DNA of 64,000 bases from an uncultured Eubacteriales bacterium (GTDB lineage: Bacteria > Bacillota > Clostridia > Peptostreptococcales > Anaerovoracaceae): positions 19,156 to 83,155 of the forward strand of contig CADATO010000003.1 in assembly GCA_902790905.1 (NCBI GenBank), in the 5' to 3' direction. Shown here piece by piece: positions 1-8,768 of this stretch. Position numbers and translations under genes: made by a program. Positions within the stretch are counted from its first letter, which is position 1, and every line of letters begins with the position of its first letter. Below the pieces are notes generated by a model. That model did no database searches. It was not told the origin of the DNA and saw only the letters and a program-made list of their open reading frames with translations.

Positions 1-2
1 TC

Positions 3-998
3 TCCAGTTCTGAGATCCGGTCCGAAAAAAGACGGGTGCGCCTTGGTCTGGCGGGCACCCGTGAGGAAAACATCTTATATAAGCATTACCAGGAAAGCGG
101 ATATGTAGATGGTCTGGATGTGACAGCGATCTGCACAGGCAACGAGCGATTCTATGAAGAGTTCCGCGTGGACGGCGTGAGCAAATGCCAATCCTACGAA
201 GAATTGCTGGATGAGTGTGATGCCGTCTACCTGCTGTCTCATCCCAAGACTCACTACCGGGAGATCCGCGAAGCGCTGGAGAAAGGGAAGCATGTTCTTT
301 GTGAGGCTCCGCTGTGCATCGGCGGTGCGGAAGAGTGTAAAGAATTGCTGTCCCTTGCAAAGCAGAAGGGTCTCGTCCTTATGCCGGGAATCAAAACCGC
401 GTATTCCACTGCTTACAGCAGAATGCTCCTGCAGCTGAAGGCGGGAAAGATCGGCAGGGTTGTTTCTGTTGATGCGACATGTACCAGCATGCTGCCCTAT
501 GAACTGCAAAAGAAAGATATCGGAGCCGCCTGGGACAGCATCTGCGCCTGGGGCCCGACGGCCATGCTGCCGGTATTTGATATCCTTGGCACGGATTATA
601 AGAACTTCGACATCCACAGTCTGATTTATGAGGACACGGACTTCGATCTGTTTTCAAAAGTTGATTTTGCCTACGATAATGGTGTCGGGACGATCAAAGT
701 AGGCAGAGGAGTAAAATCCGAAGGGGAACTGATCGTGAGCGGAACGAAGGGATATATTTACGTCCCTGCGCCCTGGTGGAAAATGGACTATTTTGAACTT
801 CGGGCGGAGAACCCCGCGGATAACAAAAGGTTCTTCTACCAGCTTGACGGAGAGGGAATCCGGCATCAGCTGGTCGCGTTCACAAAACAGATCAACGATC
901 CGGAGAACGACGTGATTTCTCATGTTGATGAAGCAGTCACCATGGCGATTCATCAAATTATAGGCAGTTATTATAAGGGCGACCGTAATCAGATATGA
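3..998 (+). CDS. Gfo/Idh/MocA oxidoreductase, C-terminal part of a probable cytidylyltransferase-oxidoreductase fusion (5' end outside window)
   Basis: This is an NAD(P)-dependent sugar oxidoreductase of the Gfo/Idh/MocA family, probably making a nucleotide-sugar precursor in the cytoplasm. The Rossmann fold starts at RLGLAGT, and the EAPL motif stands where the family usually has EKP. A GTG at 36 could serve as a start, but the frame is open to the window edge and reads SSSEIRSEKRR just before it. That resembles the ISSTxIR motif ending TagD-like cytidylyltransferase domains, so I infer a two-domain protein whose first domain is upstream. The stop overlaps the next gene's ATG (ATGA), so it is translationally coupled to the polymerase gene. 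The substrate is unknown. Confidence 0.75.
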   Translation, partial: SSSEIRSEKRRVRLGLAGTREENILYKHYQESGYVDGLDVTAICTGNERFYEEFRVDGVSKCQSYEELLDECDAVYLLSHPKTHYREIREALEKGKHVLCEAPLCIGGAEECKELLSLAKQKGLVLMPGIKTAYSTAYSRMLLQLKAGKIGRVVSVDATCTSMLPYELQKKDIGAAWDSICAWGPTAMLPVFDILGTDYKNFDIHSLIYEDTDFDLFSKVDFAYDNGVGTIKVGRGVKSEGELIVSGTKGYIYVPAPWWKMDYFELRAENPADNKRFFYQLDGEGIRHQLVAFTKQINDPENDVISHVDEAVTMAIHQIIGSYYKGDRNQI

Positions 999-2155
999 TA
1001 TTTGACAGACCAATCATAAAAGGGGAGCCGGGAAAAATCTCGGTGCAGGAACTGTCGGTCTATTTGTATTTTATTTCGATCCTGATACTGACATATCAGG
1101 ATAATACATTGACGACGCTCCTGTATTATGGTGCGGCGTTTGCATGCCTTGTATCTCTTAAACTCATCAAAAAAAGAACAGAACCGATCGTGATTGCCCT
1201 CCTGCTCACGGGGTTGGCGTTCGGTATGCTGAATATCGGGCTGGTCGGAAATCTGAATCCCATCCTTCTGTTCATCTTTTTGATGAGTGTTTACAGTGCG
1301 CAGCTTTTCATGCATGAAAGCGTCCCTGCAAAGGTTTTCCTGAATATTTTATGGGTGTGGGTCATCTATATTCTTTTGATGATAGCACTGAAAGGACTTG
1401 GGAACCCGGTCTTTACATATGTTTCGAATAACTACATCTCTGTATATCTGTTCTCGCCAACAGTCCTGTACTATATCAAAAGCGAGATGGATCATGAAGA
1501 GATCAGAATCTTTCCGGCGGCAGTTGTCTGGGTGATGTGCGTCCTGGGCACAAGCCGTTCGGGGCTGATTACAGCGACTCTGATGCTGGGGGCTCTGCTT
1601 GTCTACAAGTATTACATGGGACAGGGGAGTCATAGAAAGATCCTTCTTCTGGGCGCAGCGTTTTTCGGTTGTGTGCTGGCGGTCGCGGTCCTGCTGCCGT
1701 TAGTTTTTGAACGGTTTTCAGACTACTATATCGTAGACAGATTCCTTTCCATGGGATTGACCAGCAATGCCAGACTGCGCATGTGGAGTGAGTATATCGC
1801 GCTGCTGGATGACAAGACGTATCTCCTGTTCGGTGGGCCGATGGATCAGGTGTACTGGGCGGCACGGTTTTATGAGGGGAATCTGCACAATTCGTTCTTC
1901 TTCGTGCATGCCTATCTGGGAATCGTCGGCTTTGTCGGCATGGTGCTGCTCATGGCATACAGCGCGGCTGTTGCGTGGAAAAAAAGAAACTGGGTGTTCC
2001 TGATCATGTTTGGGACGTTCTGTCTCAGGGCATTCACAGACCATGTGTTTGGATGCAATCGCCTCACCCCGGTTTTCCTGTGCATGCTGCTGTACCCGTT
2101 TCTTTACAAATGGAAAGAAGATAGAAGCGAGATAGATACGACGGCTGATCAATAG
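995..2155 (+). CDS. O-antigen/capsule polymerase-like membrane protein (Wzy type)
   Basis: A 386-residue, very hydrophobic protein with about ten predicted membrane segments and a large external loop around residues 255-300 (sequence RLRMWSEY, then LHNSF). That pattern is typical of Wzy/O-antigen-ligase proteins, which join undecaprenyl-linked repeat units outside the membrane. Sequence conservation in this family is low, so the call rests on topology and on lying directly before a flippase gene. The start ATG overlaps the stop of the oxidoreductase gene. The next gene follows after 9 bases, so the three form one operon. Confidence 0.7.
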   Translation: MIFDRPIIKGEPGKISVQELSVYLYFISILILTYQDNTLTTLLYYGAAFACLVSLKLIKKRTEPIVIALLLTGLAFGMLNIGLVGNLNPILLFIFLMSVYSAQLFMHESVPAKVFLNILWVWVIYILLMIALKGLGNPVFTYVSNNYISVYLFSPTVLYYIKSEMDHEEIRIFPAAVVWVMCVLGTSRSGLITATLMLGALLVYKYYMGQGSHRKILLLGAAFFGCVLAVAVLLPLVFERFSDYYIVDRFLSMGLTSNARLRMWSEYIALLDDKTYLLFGGPMDQVYWAARFYEGNLHNSFFFVHAYLGIVGFVGMVLLMAYSAAVAWKKRNWVFLIMFGTFCLRAFTDHVFGCNRLTPVFLCMLLYPFLYKWKEDRSEIDTTADQ

Positions 2156-2164
2156 GAGATATAT

Positions 2165-3571
2165 ATGGACAATGGTTCAAAAGCCCTGAAATCAGGTTTG
2201 TGGTATTTTATCGCAAACTTTGTAGTGAAAGGAATGGCGCTCATCACGACGCCGATTTTTACGCGTCTGATGACCAAATCGGCTTTTGGCGATTACAGCA
2301 ATTTCTTTTCCTGGGCAAGCATCGCGGCTATTGTGATCACAATGAGCATGGAGTCCAGTCTGATCAGCGCTAAATTTGATTATGAAAAGAGATTGGATCA
2401 GTACAATCTGTCGCTCGTCGGTCTGGCATTCGCATCAACAGCCGTCTGGGCAGTTGTCATCAATGTTTTCTCCGGTTTCTTCTGTGATCTGCTGCATTTG
2501 CGGCTGTTCTACATCAATCTTATTCTGGTTTACAGCTTCTTCGGTGCGATCGTGAATGTGTATCAGATGCATGAGCGATTTCAGTACCGCTACAAGGCAG
2601 CTGTTTTTGTTGCTTTGCTGGTAGCGGTGACTACAGCCGCTCTTTCAGTCGGGCTGGTTGTAGGTATGGAGGATACACTGACAGGCCGGGTGATTGGGAC
2701 AGTGGTTCCAACGCTTGCTGTCGGACTTGCGCTCATGGTCCCGCTCACAAAGAAGGGAAAGCGGGTGGACGTTGGCACGTGGCCGTATGTTCTGAAAATC
2801 TGTATTCCTTATGTGCCGCATCTGCTATCCCTGACAGTGCTCAATTCTGTGGACAGGATCATGATCACCAGGATCTGCGGGTCAACAGACAATGCTCTGT
2901 ATTCTGTTGCGTATACCTGCGGGCATATGGTGACGATCCTGATGATCGCTATGAATGGCGCTTTTGCCCCGTGGCTCGGGGATAAACTGCACGAAAAGGC
3001 GTTTGATCAGATCAGGAAGATTTCGAAGTATTATATTCTGGGTTTCTGTGTTCTGGCTGTATTAATGATGCTGCTGGCTCCCGAGATCCTTTTGATACTG
3101 GGTGGTAAATCCTACATGGAAGCGCAGTTCGTCATAGCGCCTGTTGCTATGGGGTGTGTGTGCCAGTTCCTGTATACCTTGTTCGTCAATGTGGAACAGT
3201 ACGAGAAAAAAACCGTAGGGATGGCATTTGCCAGCGTCGCTGCGGCGGTGCTGAACTTTTTCCTGAATGCGGTATTCATTCCGAAGTTCGGATATATAGC
3301 AGCTGCGTATACGACACTTGCAGGATATCTGTTCCTGCTGGCTGTTCATATGCTGCTTGTTAAAAGAATGGGTTTTGGAAAGGCGTTCAGTTACGGATAT
3401 GTCGCAGGGACTGTAGCAGTCATGATGGCGGTCACTTTGCTGGTCAATTATCTGTACACGAACATCATGGTGCGGATCATCGTGTTCGGCGTGCTGATTG
3501 CTGCGCTGCTGGTTGCCATGTATATCAAGCGGGATGTTATGAAGCCGCTCGTCCGGAAGGTAATAAAGTAA
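2165..3571 (+). CDS. Polysaccharide flippase (Wzx, MOP superfamily)
   Basis: A 468-residue protein with about 12-14 membrane helices and an N-terminus typical of RfbX/Wzx flippases (GLWYFIANFVVKGMALITTP). It would move the lipid-linked repeat unit across the membrane for the Wzy-type polymerase just upstream. The ATG has a GGAGA ribosome site (AGGAGATATATATG). The 3' end overlaps the converging acyltransferase pseudogene by about 35 bases, which fits insertion or decay at this boundary. Family assignment is firm; the glycan substrate is not known. Confidence 0.85.
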   Translation: MDNGSKALKSGLWYFIANFVVKGMALITTPIFTRLMTKSAFGDYSNFFSWASIAAIVITMSMESSLISAKFDYEKRLDQYNLSLVGLAFASTAVWAVVINVFSGFFCDLLHLRLFYINLILVYSFFGAIVNVYQMHERFQYRYKAAVFVALLVAVTTAALSVGLVVGMEDTLTGRVIGTVVPTLAVGLALMVPLTKKGKRVDVGTWPYVLKICIPYVPHLLSLTVLNSVDRIMITRICGSTDNALYSVAYTCGHMVTILMIAMNGAFAPWLGDKLHEKAFDQIRKISKYYILGFCVLAVLMMLLAPEILLILGGKSYMEAQFVIAPVAMGCVCQFLYTLFVNVEQYEKKTVGMAFASVAAAVLNFFLNAVFIPKFGYIAAAYTTLAGYLFLLAVHMLLVKRMGFGKAFSYGYVAGTVAVMMAVTLLVNYLYTNIMVRIIVFGVLIAALLVAMYIKRDVMKPLVRKVIK

Positions 3572-4570
3572 GAAGCCGGGCAGGCAGCCGCTTTTCACCG
3601 AATATAATATACATTGGTATTGATATAAGAACAGACAGGACAATCCCGGCCGTAAACATTAAATAGGTGTTCTGCCAAATCCCGGCTGATGCAATTAGAT
3701 CGATGATGCTGTAATGCAGCATATACAGCATAAAGGTGGTCTTTGCCAGGAAAGAGAGAAGACCATTTCTTTTTGCGGTACATTCCCCACCTGGTTTCTC
3801 GCGGAGAGCACTCAGCCCCAGGCACAGGATAAACCACATTATGATGAAAGACTTGATTGTATAGGCATCTTTATAATAGGCACCATAACCGATATAAATA
3901 AAGATGGACAGAACAAACAGGGCCGGAGTGATCTTAGAATCGATCTTATCGTAAATATAATAAGCAAGAAAGCCCATCCCAAGGACGAACCCGAGGCCGC
4001 AGCCTCTCCCTCCCAGAATGTATTCAGAGGGTACCCAAAGGAAAAAACTCAGCAGCAGGATCCGTTTCAGATCAATCGGCTCCTGTTTTTTTACGATCAA
4101 ATAAAACCAGGTGAGCGGGAAGTATGACCAGTACTCCAGAGACAGTGTCCAGAGAGGACGACCGGACCCGAACGGGATGCATTCAAAATTGGGAATGATC
4201 CGGTTGATTGCCATCCCCTGCAGCATGCCGGCATTCCCAAGAAACTGTTGGATGCTGAACGCATCATAATAGGAATACGCGTTCTCGTTCAGCTATATAG
4301 ACAAAGCATCCAGCAGAGCAATAAGAATCAATGCGGGGATGTACTCCCTGAAAATGCGCCGTGTTTTGTGGCTGGCAAAAGCAGCGATTGTATAATCGCC
4401 GCTTTGACTCTTTCCGTCAAGGGAATAGGCTAACAGAAACCCTGATTTAGAAAAGTAAGTCCATATACAGAGAAACTGTGTCCGAAAAGGACAAACAGTG
4501 CCGCTGTAACTCGGAAGATATCTAAAAAAGTTTGTTGCCGTCCGTTTAATGCTGTATGTCGATTACTCAC
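3537..4570 (-). pseudogene. Acyltransferase-3 family gene, decayed (deletion with frameshift plus internal stop)
   Basis: Read on the minus strand from a GTG at 4570, the frame gives a typical acyltransferase-3 start (TFLDIFRVTAALFVLFGHSF). At about 4440-4446 it breaks. The next family segment, GFLLAYSLDGKS, continues in another frame, and the roughly 25-30 residues normally between them are missing, so a deletion seems to have changed the frame. An in-frame TAG then lies at 4293-4295 (reading DALSI-stop-LNENAY). From 4226 an intact 229-codon frame carries the C-terminal membrane helices. The gene would have O-acetylated a glycan. It lies between the polymerase operon and the legF operon and is almost certainly non-functional unless the tail alone is used. 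Confidence 0.8.
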
Positions 4571-4673
4571 AATTGCCTTTTGTATAAAAACTAGTTGAAA
4601 TAATGGCGCTTGAATGTTCTGTATTCAAGTTGGATTTCCGAGGGAGAATAACTGGGTTGTCATCCTGCGGTAA

Positions 4674-5429
4674 TCATTTAATATTGTCTTTTAACTCTTT
4701 AAATGAGGGGTACTCTTCGAAGAGGTACTTCGCAATCACTTCCATGAGTTCAAAATCATTTTCATGATCCAGATCAAGGATACCGGTGTCATACATTTCT
4801 ATGATCTCACAGTGCCCATCCAGTACTCCTTTCCCGGAAGCAAGATACTTCGGGGAATATGCGTAAAGAGATGCATTCATGTCGTATACGACCGGTGCCT
4901 GCTGTCTGGCTGTGAGCGAGGATTCGATGACCCGCCGTACGCCCTTGTCGGAGCGCATGACCTGATTGAAATAGGGATTTCTTCTTGCCGGTGTCACAGA
5001 TGTGGTGACGTCCGGGTGTTTTTCGGCGTGCACTTTCAGAAGGGCCTCTATATCAGAGACCGTGCGCAGCGGTGAGGTGATATCGAGATCTACGATGACG
5101 TCGTAATGGGTACCTGTCCGGTTTTCCATCTCTGTAAGGCAGTTGTTGATCACCGCGATCTTCCCCACGGAATCCCCTGCCAGATCAGGAGAGCGCCTGA
5201 TCAGATGAACCGGCCGGAACGGGTTGTTGTTCATCATTTCCAGCAACTCCTCGCTGTCGGAATTGATGACAATGTCGTATTCTACGGAAGGGTTTCTTTT
5301 CAGAAACAGATCAAGTGCAGAAAGTGTGTAGTAGGGAAGGGGAACGCCAAGGAAATCACGGATATTTTTGTTCTTGATGCCCTTTGAACCGGCACGTCCG
5401 CAGATAGTAAATAAGACATTCATAAGCAT
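4674..5429 (-). CDS. legF: CMP-legionaminic acid synthase-like cytidylyltransferase
   Basis: Cytoplasmic acylneuraminate cytidylyltransferase family, 251 residues, which activates a nonulosonic acid with CTP to the CMP-sugar. The CTP-binding motif GRAGSKGIKNKN is at residues 11-22 and DLDITSPLRT, a second family motif, at about 115. It ends the minus-strand operon with two Gfo/Idh/MocA genes, 10 bases after the first. With LegB, LegC, PtmE, LegI and LegG encoded divergently nearby, legionaminic rather than sialic acid is the likelier substrate. NeuA or PseF activity cannot be excluded by sequence alone. Confidence 0.8.
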   Translation of the reverse strand: MLMNVLFTICGRAGSKGIKNKNIRDFLGVPLPYYTLSALDLFLKRNPSVEYDIVINSDSEELLEMMNNNPFRPVHLIRRSPDLAGDSVGKIAVINNCLTEMENRTGTHYDVIVDLDITSPLRTVSDIEALLKVHAEKHPDVTTSVTPARRNPYFNQVMRSDKGVRRVIESSLTARQQAPVVYDMNASLYAYSPKYLASGKGVLDGHCEIIEMYDTGILDLDHENDFELMEVIAKYLFEEYPSFKELKDNIK

Positions 5430-5439
5430 AGCCTTTCTG

Positions 5440-6381
5440 TTATTTCTCTAATATTCCCTGTGTGAGTTTGAGAACTTTCACCGCATGGGGAAGTTCTTCC
5501 TGCAGTTTATCGCCAGACGTCACAGCATCGAGAAAGAATTCCAGCTCCCGCGTCTGATAGGCATCTCTTTCGTCACCGAAATCGATCACTTTTCCCGACT
5601 TTGTCCAGGAAACCGTTCCTGCGAGAAGATCTCCGATAATAGTATCTGTATCTGTGAACAATGTAATTGTCCGCATGCTTTTTCTGCCGAAATAGTCAAG
5701 ATGCAGTTCGCAGATCCGCTCGTTCCCGTACCGGGCGATATAGACGGCATAGTCGTTGCTGTCTATGTCCAGCTGTGAGACCTTTCCGGTAAAGGAGTGC
5801 ACCTCCGACGGCATCCCGAAAAGATAGGTGAGATAATCCCACTCGTGGATGAGATCAATATCAACACCGCCGCCCAGTTCTTTATGAGCACTGTATGTCG
5901 ATCGATAATCCGTACCGGGCCTCCATTCGGGCAGGTAACTGGATGAAATGCTTCTGACTGCCAGCACTGCTGCAGGGTCGATCTCGTTTTTCAGATACTG
6001 TATCACACCTGTATAGCGCAGGGGGCAGGCAACATAATAGACAGAATCCGGACGGAGCGGAATCTGTTCGAGTCTGTTCAGCATGCGGAGCGAGGCAACC
6101 GGCTTTTCTATAAAGAAGTGCCGTGCGTGATCATGCACATGCGCGAGCGTCTCAGCGTGATGTTCGGTGGGATTTGTGAGAAAGATTATATCGTAATCCC
6201 AGGGCAGTTCGTCTACAGAAGTGAAAACCTGTTCGATGCCTTCCGGGAATCCATCTCCGCGCACAGCATTACGGCGCAGGGCATCGATATGAAGTTCGAT
6301 TTGCCGCTCTTTGCAGATTTTTGTCAGGTTCCGGATATGCCGCTTAGCGATGGATCCGATCCCTACAAAACATACCTTCAT
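5440..6381 (-). CDS. Gfo/Idh/MocA family oxidoreductase
   Basis: A 313-residue NAD(P)-dependent oxidoreductase. The Rossmann motif GIGSIAKRH lies at the N-terminus, the conserved EKP motif (FFIEKPVAS) near residue 92, and a GGGVDIDLIHEWD segment in the second domain, the usual catalytic region. Its start overlaps the stop of the upstream gene (6378-6381), and legF follows after about 10 bases, so the three are co-expressed. It may convert an amino- or deoxysugar feeding the nonulosonic acid pathway or a neighbouring sugar. The substrate cannot be told from sequence. Confidence 0.75.
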   Translation of the reverse strand: MKVCFVGIGSIAKRHIRNLTKICKERQIELHIDALRRNAVRGDGFPEGIEQVFTSVDELPWDYDIIFLTNPTEHHAETLAHVHDHARHFFIEKPVASLRMLNRLEQIPLRPDSVYYVACPLRYTGVIQYLKNEIDPAAVLAVRSISSSYLPEWRPGTDYRSTYSAHKELGGGVDIDLIHEWDYLTYLFGMPSEVHSFTGKVSQLDIDSNDYAVYIARYGNERICELHLDYFGRKSMRTITLFTDTDTIIGDLLAGTVSWTKSGKVIDFGDERDAYQTRELEFFLDAVTSGDKLQEELPHAVKVLKLTQGILEK

Positions 6382-7367
6382 TTCTTCCCTCCGGCTTCGA
6401 TGCTGTCTATGAGTTTCAGAATCTCCAGATCTTCTTCAAAGGTGTATTCGGCAGCCCCTTCTCCTTTGACTTGCGCGATGAAAGATTCCAGTTCACTGCG
6501 GTAGGCGTTTTCGATGACGAAAGAGGCATACCCGTCCTGTTTATCAACGGAATCGTACAGATCGATGTCTCTGTCAACGCCTGCTTCTATATCATACTCC
6601 CGCAGTCCTGAGGGGGTACCGTTCCAGGTCACATACAGCGATTCGTTATAGACTTCCAGATTTCGGACCGCCTTTCTCGATACAACATCTATGCCCAACA
6701 CGCCCTTGTTGCCGTTGACGTGCTTGATCAGCAGAAGAAAGTTGTCGTGATACTGGATCGGCAGATCCGTGCATTTGCCGGACAGAACTTCGTAAGATTC
6801 GATTTCCCCGAACACTTTTGTCAGCCAGGGGAGTTCGATCGCAAACAGCTCTCTGCATCCGTTGGTCCGTTTGTCGCTGACGAAGTAATCGCCGATGGAT
6901 TCCCAGGGGTGCCAATCGGGAAGGTACTGCCCGACATGGTAGTTGTAATTGAGATTGCCGTCTGTGGCAGCTATCCTGTCCCGGATATACCGGATTTCAT
7001 CTCTGTACAGGAAAGTAGAGGACAGGAATAAAACGAGCCCCTTTTCTTTTGCCGCGGCAATATTGGAAAGATACCCGTCGTCTACCAGATTCAATTCGGT
7101 AAACACATGGCATCCACCTGCAAGACATGTCTCTATGATAGGTGCATGGGACAGCGGAGAAGTGGAAATAACAGCACAATCAGGATGGAACGTCTGCAAA
7201 GCAGCGGCCAGATCGCCGGCCGTCTGAATCGAAAACTCTTCCTCGGCAATCCTGCGCCGCTCCGGGTTGGTATCCACCCCGGTTATGGCAAAATCGCCGG
7301 AGATCTGCTGCAACAGTCGTATTCTTCTGCGTCCCATCGAGCCGAGCCCGACCACAATGAACTTCAT
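6378..7367 (-). CDS. Gfo/Idh/MocA family oxidoreductase, variant without the EKP lysine
   Basis: A 329-residue Rossmann-fold protein (GLGSMGRRRIRLL at the N-terminus) of the Gfo/Idh/MocA family. Where most members have EKP it has TELNL, so the lysine normally contacting substrate is absent. A protein of this family (PtmF) is, as far as I recall, encoded in the Campylobacter legionaminic acid locus, which may be the role here. First gene of the minus-strand operon, preceded by AGGAGGCTCCGG before the ATG. Transcription probably starts from the TATAAT at 7417-7422 in the 149-base divergent region shared with legB. Confidence 0.7.
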   Translation of the reverse strand: MKFIVVGLGSMGRRRIRLLQQISGDFAITGVDTNPERRRIAEEEFSIQTAGDLAAALQTFHPDCAVISTSPLSHAPIIETCLAGGCHVFTELNLVDDGYLSNIAAAKEKGLVLFLSSTFLYRDEIRYIRDRIAATDGNLNYNYHVGQYLPDWHPWESIGDYFVSDKRTNGCRELFAIELPWLTKVFGEIESYEVLSGKCTDLPIQYHDNFLLLIKHVNGNKGVLGIDVVSRKAVRNLEVYNESLYVTWNGTPSGLREYDIEAGVDRDIDLYDSVDKQDGYASFVIENAYRSELESFIAQVKGEGAAEYTFEEDLEILKLIDSIEAGGKK

Positions 7368-7416
7368 CCGGAGCCTCCTTCATCTAGCCTGGAAATACTG
7401 GATGTTATGCACATCC

Positions 7417-7487
7417 ATTATACTATAACAAATAGAGAAGAACAGTGCAGTGAAAAAAATGTGGTTTGTATGCTTTTATGATATAAT
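7417..7487. promoter_or_regulatory. Divergent promoter region between the legF operon and the legB operon
   Basis: On the plus strand an extended -10 element, TGATATAAT (7479-7487), lies 30 bases before the legB start. On the minus strand a TATAAT (7417-7422) lies about 50 bases before the first Gfo/Idh/MocA gene. Neither has a clear -35 box at 17 bases. The two start sites would drive the two arms of the locus. Confidence 0.5.
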
Positions 7488-7516
7488 AATAAGCAAGTTT
7501 ATTTTGCGGAGAAAGA

Positions 7517-8749
7517 ATGCTGAAAAGGCGGGTAATTAAAATGTTCAATCTGGATTTGTTTATTGCAGAGCACGTCATAAAGCGCCCTTCGTCCATGTTT
7601 GTTCCGGATATCCAAGCGAACAAAAGCGAACTGACCGAAAAAATAGAGGGCAAATCGGTTTTGGTCATTGGCGGGGCCGGATCGATCGGGTCTTCATTCA
7701 TCAAAGCGCTTCTGCCCTTCAAACCGGCGGCGCTGGTCGTTGTTGATACGAATGAAAACGCACTGGCGGAACTGACGCGGGACCTGCGCTCAACGAAGGG
7801 GATGTACGTTCCGGACGACTATATCCCGTATCCGATGGATTTTGCTTCTCCTGTCTTTGAAAAAATGCTTAGAGAACGGGGCGGGTTTGATATTGTCGGC
7901 AACTTCTCTGCGCATAAGCATGTCAGGTCCGAAAAGGATATTTATTCGGTGGAGGCGCTTCTTCGGAACAATGTTCTGAACGCGAAAAAACTGCTGGATC
8001 TGCTGGCGGAGTACCCGCCGGAAGAGTATTTCTGCGTTTCCACAGATAAAGCGGCGAATCCGGTTAACATTATGGGGGCGTCAAAGCGCATTATGGAGGA
8101 TGTTATTTTCAGCTATTCCGACAGATTCCCCGTCAAAACTGCGCGGTTTGCCAATGTTGCATTTTCGAATGGTTCGCTGCCCGCCGGATTCCTCAACCGG
8201 ATTCAGAAACTGCAGCCGCTGTCCGCTCCGTCGGATGTCAGACGGTTCTTTGTCTCGCCGGAAGAATCCGGGCAGATTTGCCTTCTCTCGTGTATTCTGG
8301 GCGAAAACCGCGCGATCTTCTTCCCCAAGCTGGAAGAAGCGCAAATGATGACCTTTGACGCGATCGGGACGGAACTCCTGAAGGCGCAGGGCTATCAGGT
8401 GCTGGAATGCGAATCCGACGAGGAAGCGATCGATAAGGCAGAAGCCTTGAAACAGGGCAGCAGCCTGTATCCCGTTCACTATTCCGGCTCCGACACTTCC
8501 GGGGAGAAACCGTTTGAGGAATTTGTGACCGACACTGAGACGGCGGACATGCAGCGTTTTGGTTCTCTGGGCGTGATCACGGGAAAGGCGATTCCGGACA
8601 AGGAAAGGATTGCTGTGCTGTTTGAACAGCTCGGCGCTGCCTTTGAAAAAGAAAAGACCGAGAAAGAAGAAATCGTCCAGATCATCAAGTCCTATCTGCC
8701 GAATTTCGATCACATTGAAACCGGCAAGTCTCTGGACAGCAAAATGTAA
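7517..8749 (+). CDS. legB: Nucleotide-GlcNAc 4,6-dehydratase (LegB-like, polysaccharide biosynthesis SDR)
   Basis: Extended SDR enzyme of 410 residues making the 4-keto-6-deoxy sugar that starts the legionaminic route. The Rossmann motif GGAGSIGSS is at about 54-62 and the catalytic D-K pair in VSTDKAANP at about 176. The usual SDR tyrosine position reads Met (NIMGASK), which I recall as a feature of this subgroup. The annotated start is ATG 7517 after GCGGAGAAAG. A second ATG at 7541 (MFNLDLF) matches the usual family start and may be the real one. With PtmE in the same operon the substrate may be GDP-GlcNAc, as in Campylobacter, rather than UDP-GlcNAc. Confidence 0.8.
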   Translation: MLKRRVIKMFNLDLFIAEHVIKRPSSMFVPDIQANKSELTEKIEGKSVLVIGGAGSIGSSFIKALLPFKPAALVVVDTNENALAELTRDLRSTKGMYVPDDYIPYPMDFASPVFEKMLRERGGFDIVGNFSAHKHVRSEKDIYSVEALLRNNVLNAKKLLDLLAEYPPEEYFCVSTDKAANPVNIMGASKRIMEDVIFSYSDRFPVKTARFANVAFSNGSLPAGFLNRIQKLQPLSAPSDVRRFFVSPEESGQICLLSCILGENRAIFFPKLEEAQMMTFDAIGTELLKAQGYQVLECESDEEAIDKAEALKQGSSLYPVHYSGSDTSGEKPFEEFVTDTETADMQRFGSLGVITGKAIPDKERIAVLFEQLGAAFEKEKTEKEEIVQIIKSYLPNFDHIETGKSLDSKM

Positions 8750-8768
8750 GTCAGAAAGAAGGTTTAAT

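Noticed and set aside
4248..4433. Small plus-strand frame of 61 codons upstream of legF
   Set aside because: It lies opposite the decayed acyltransferase and has no ribosome site or recognisable sequence.
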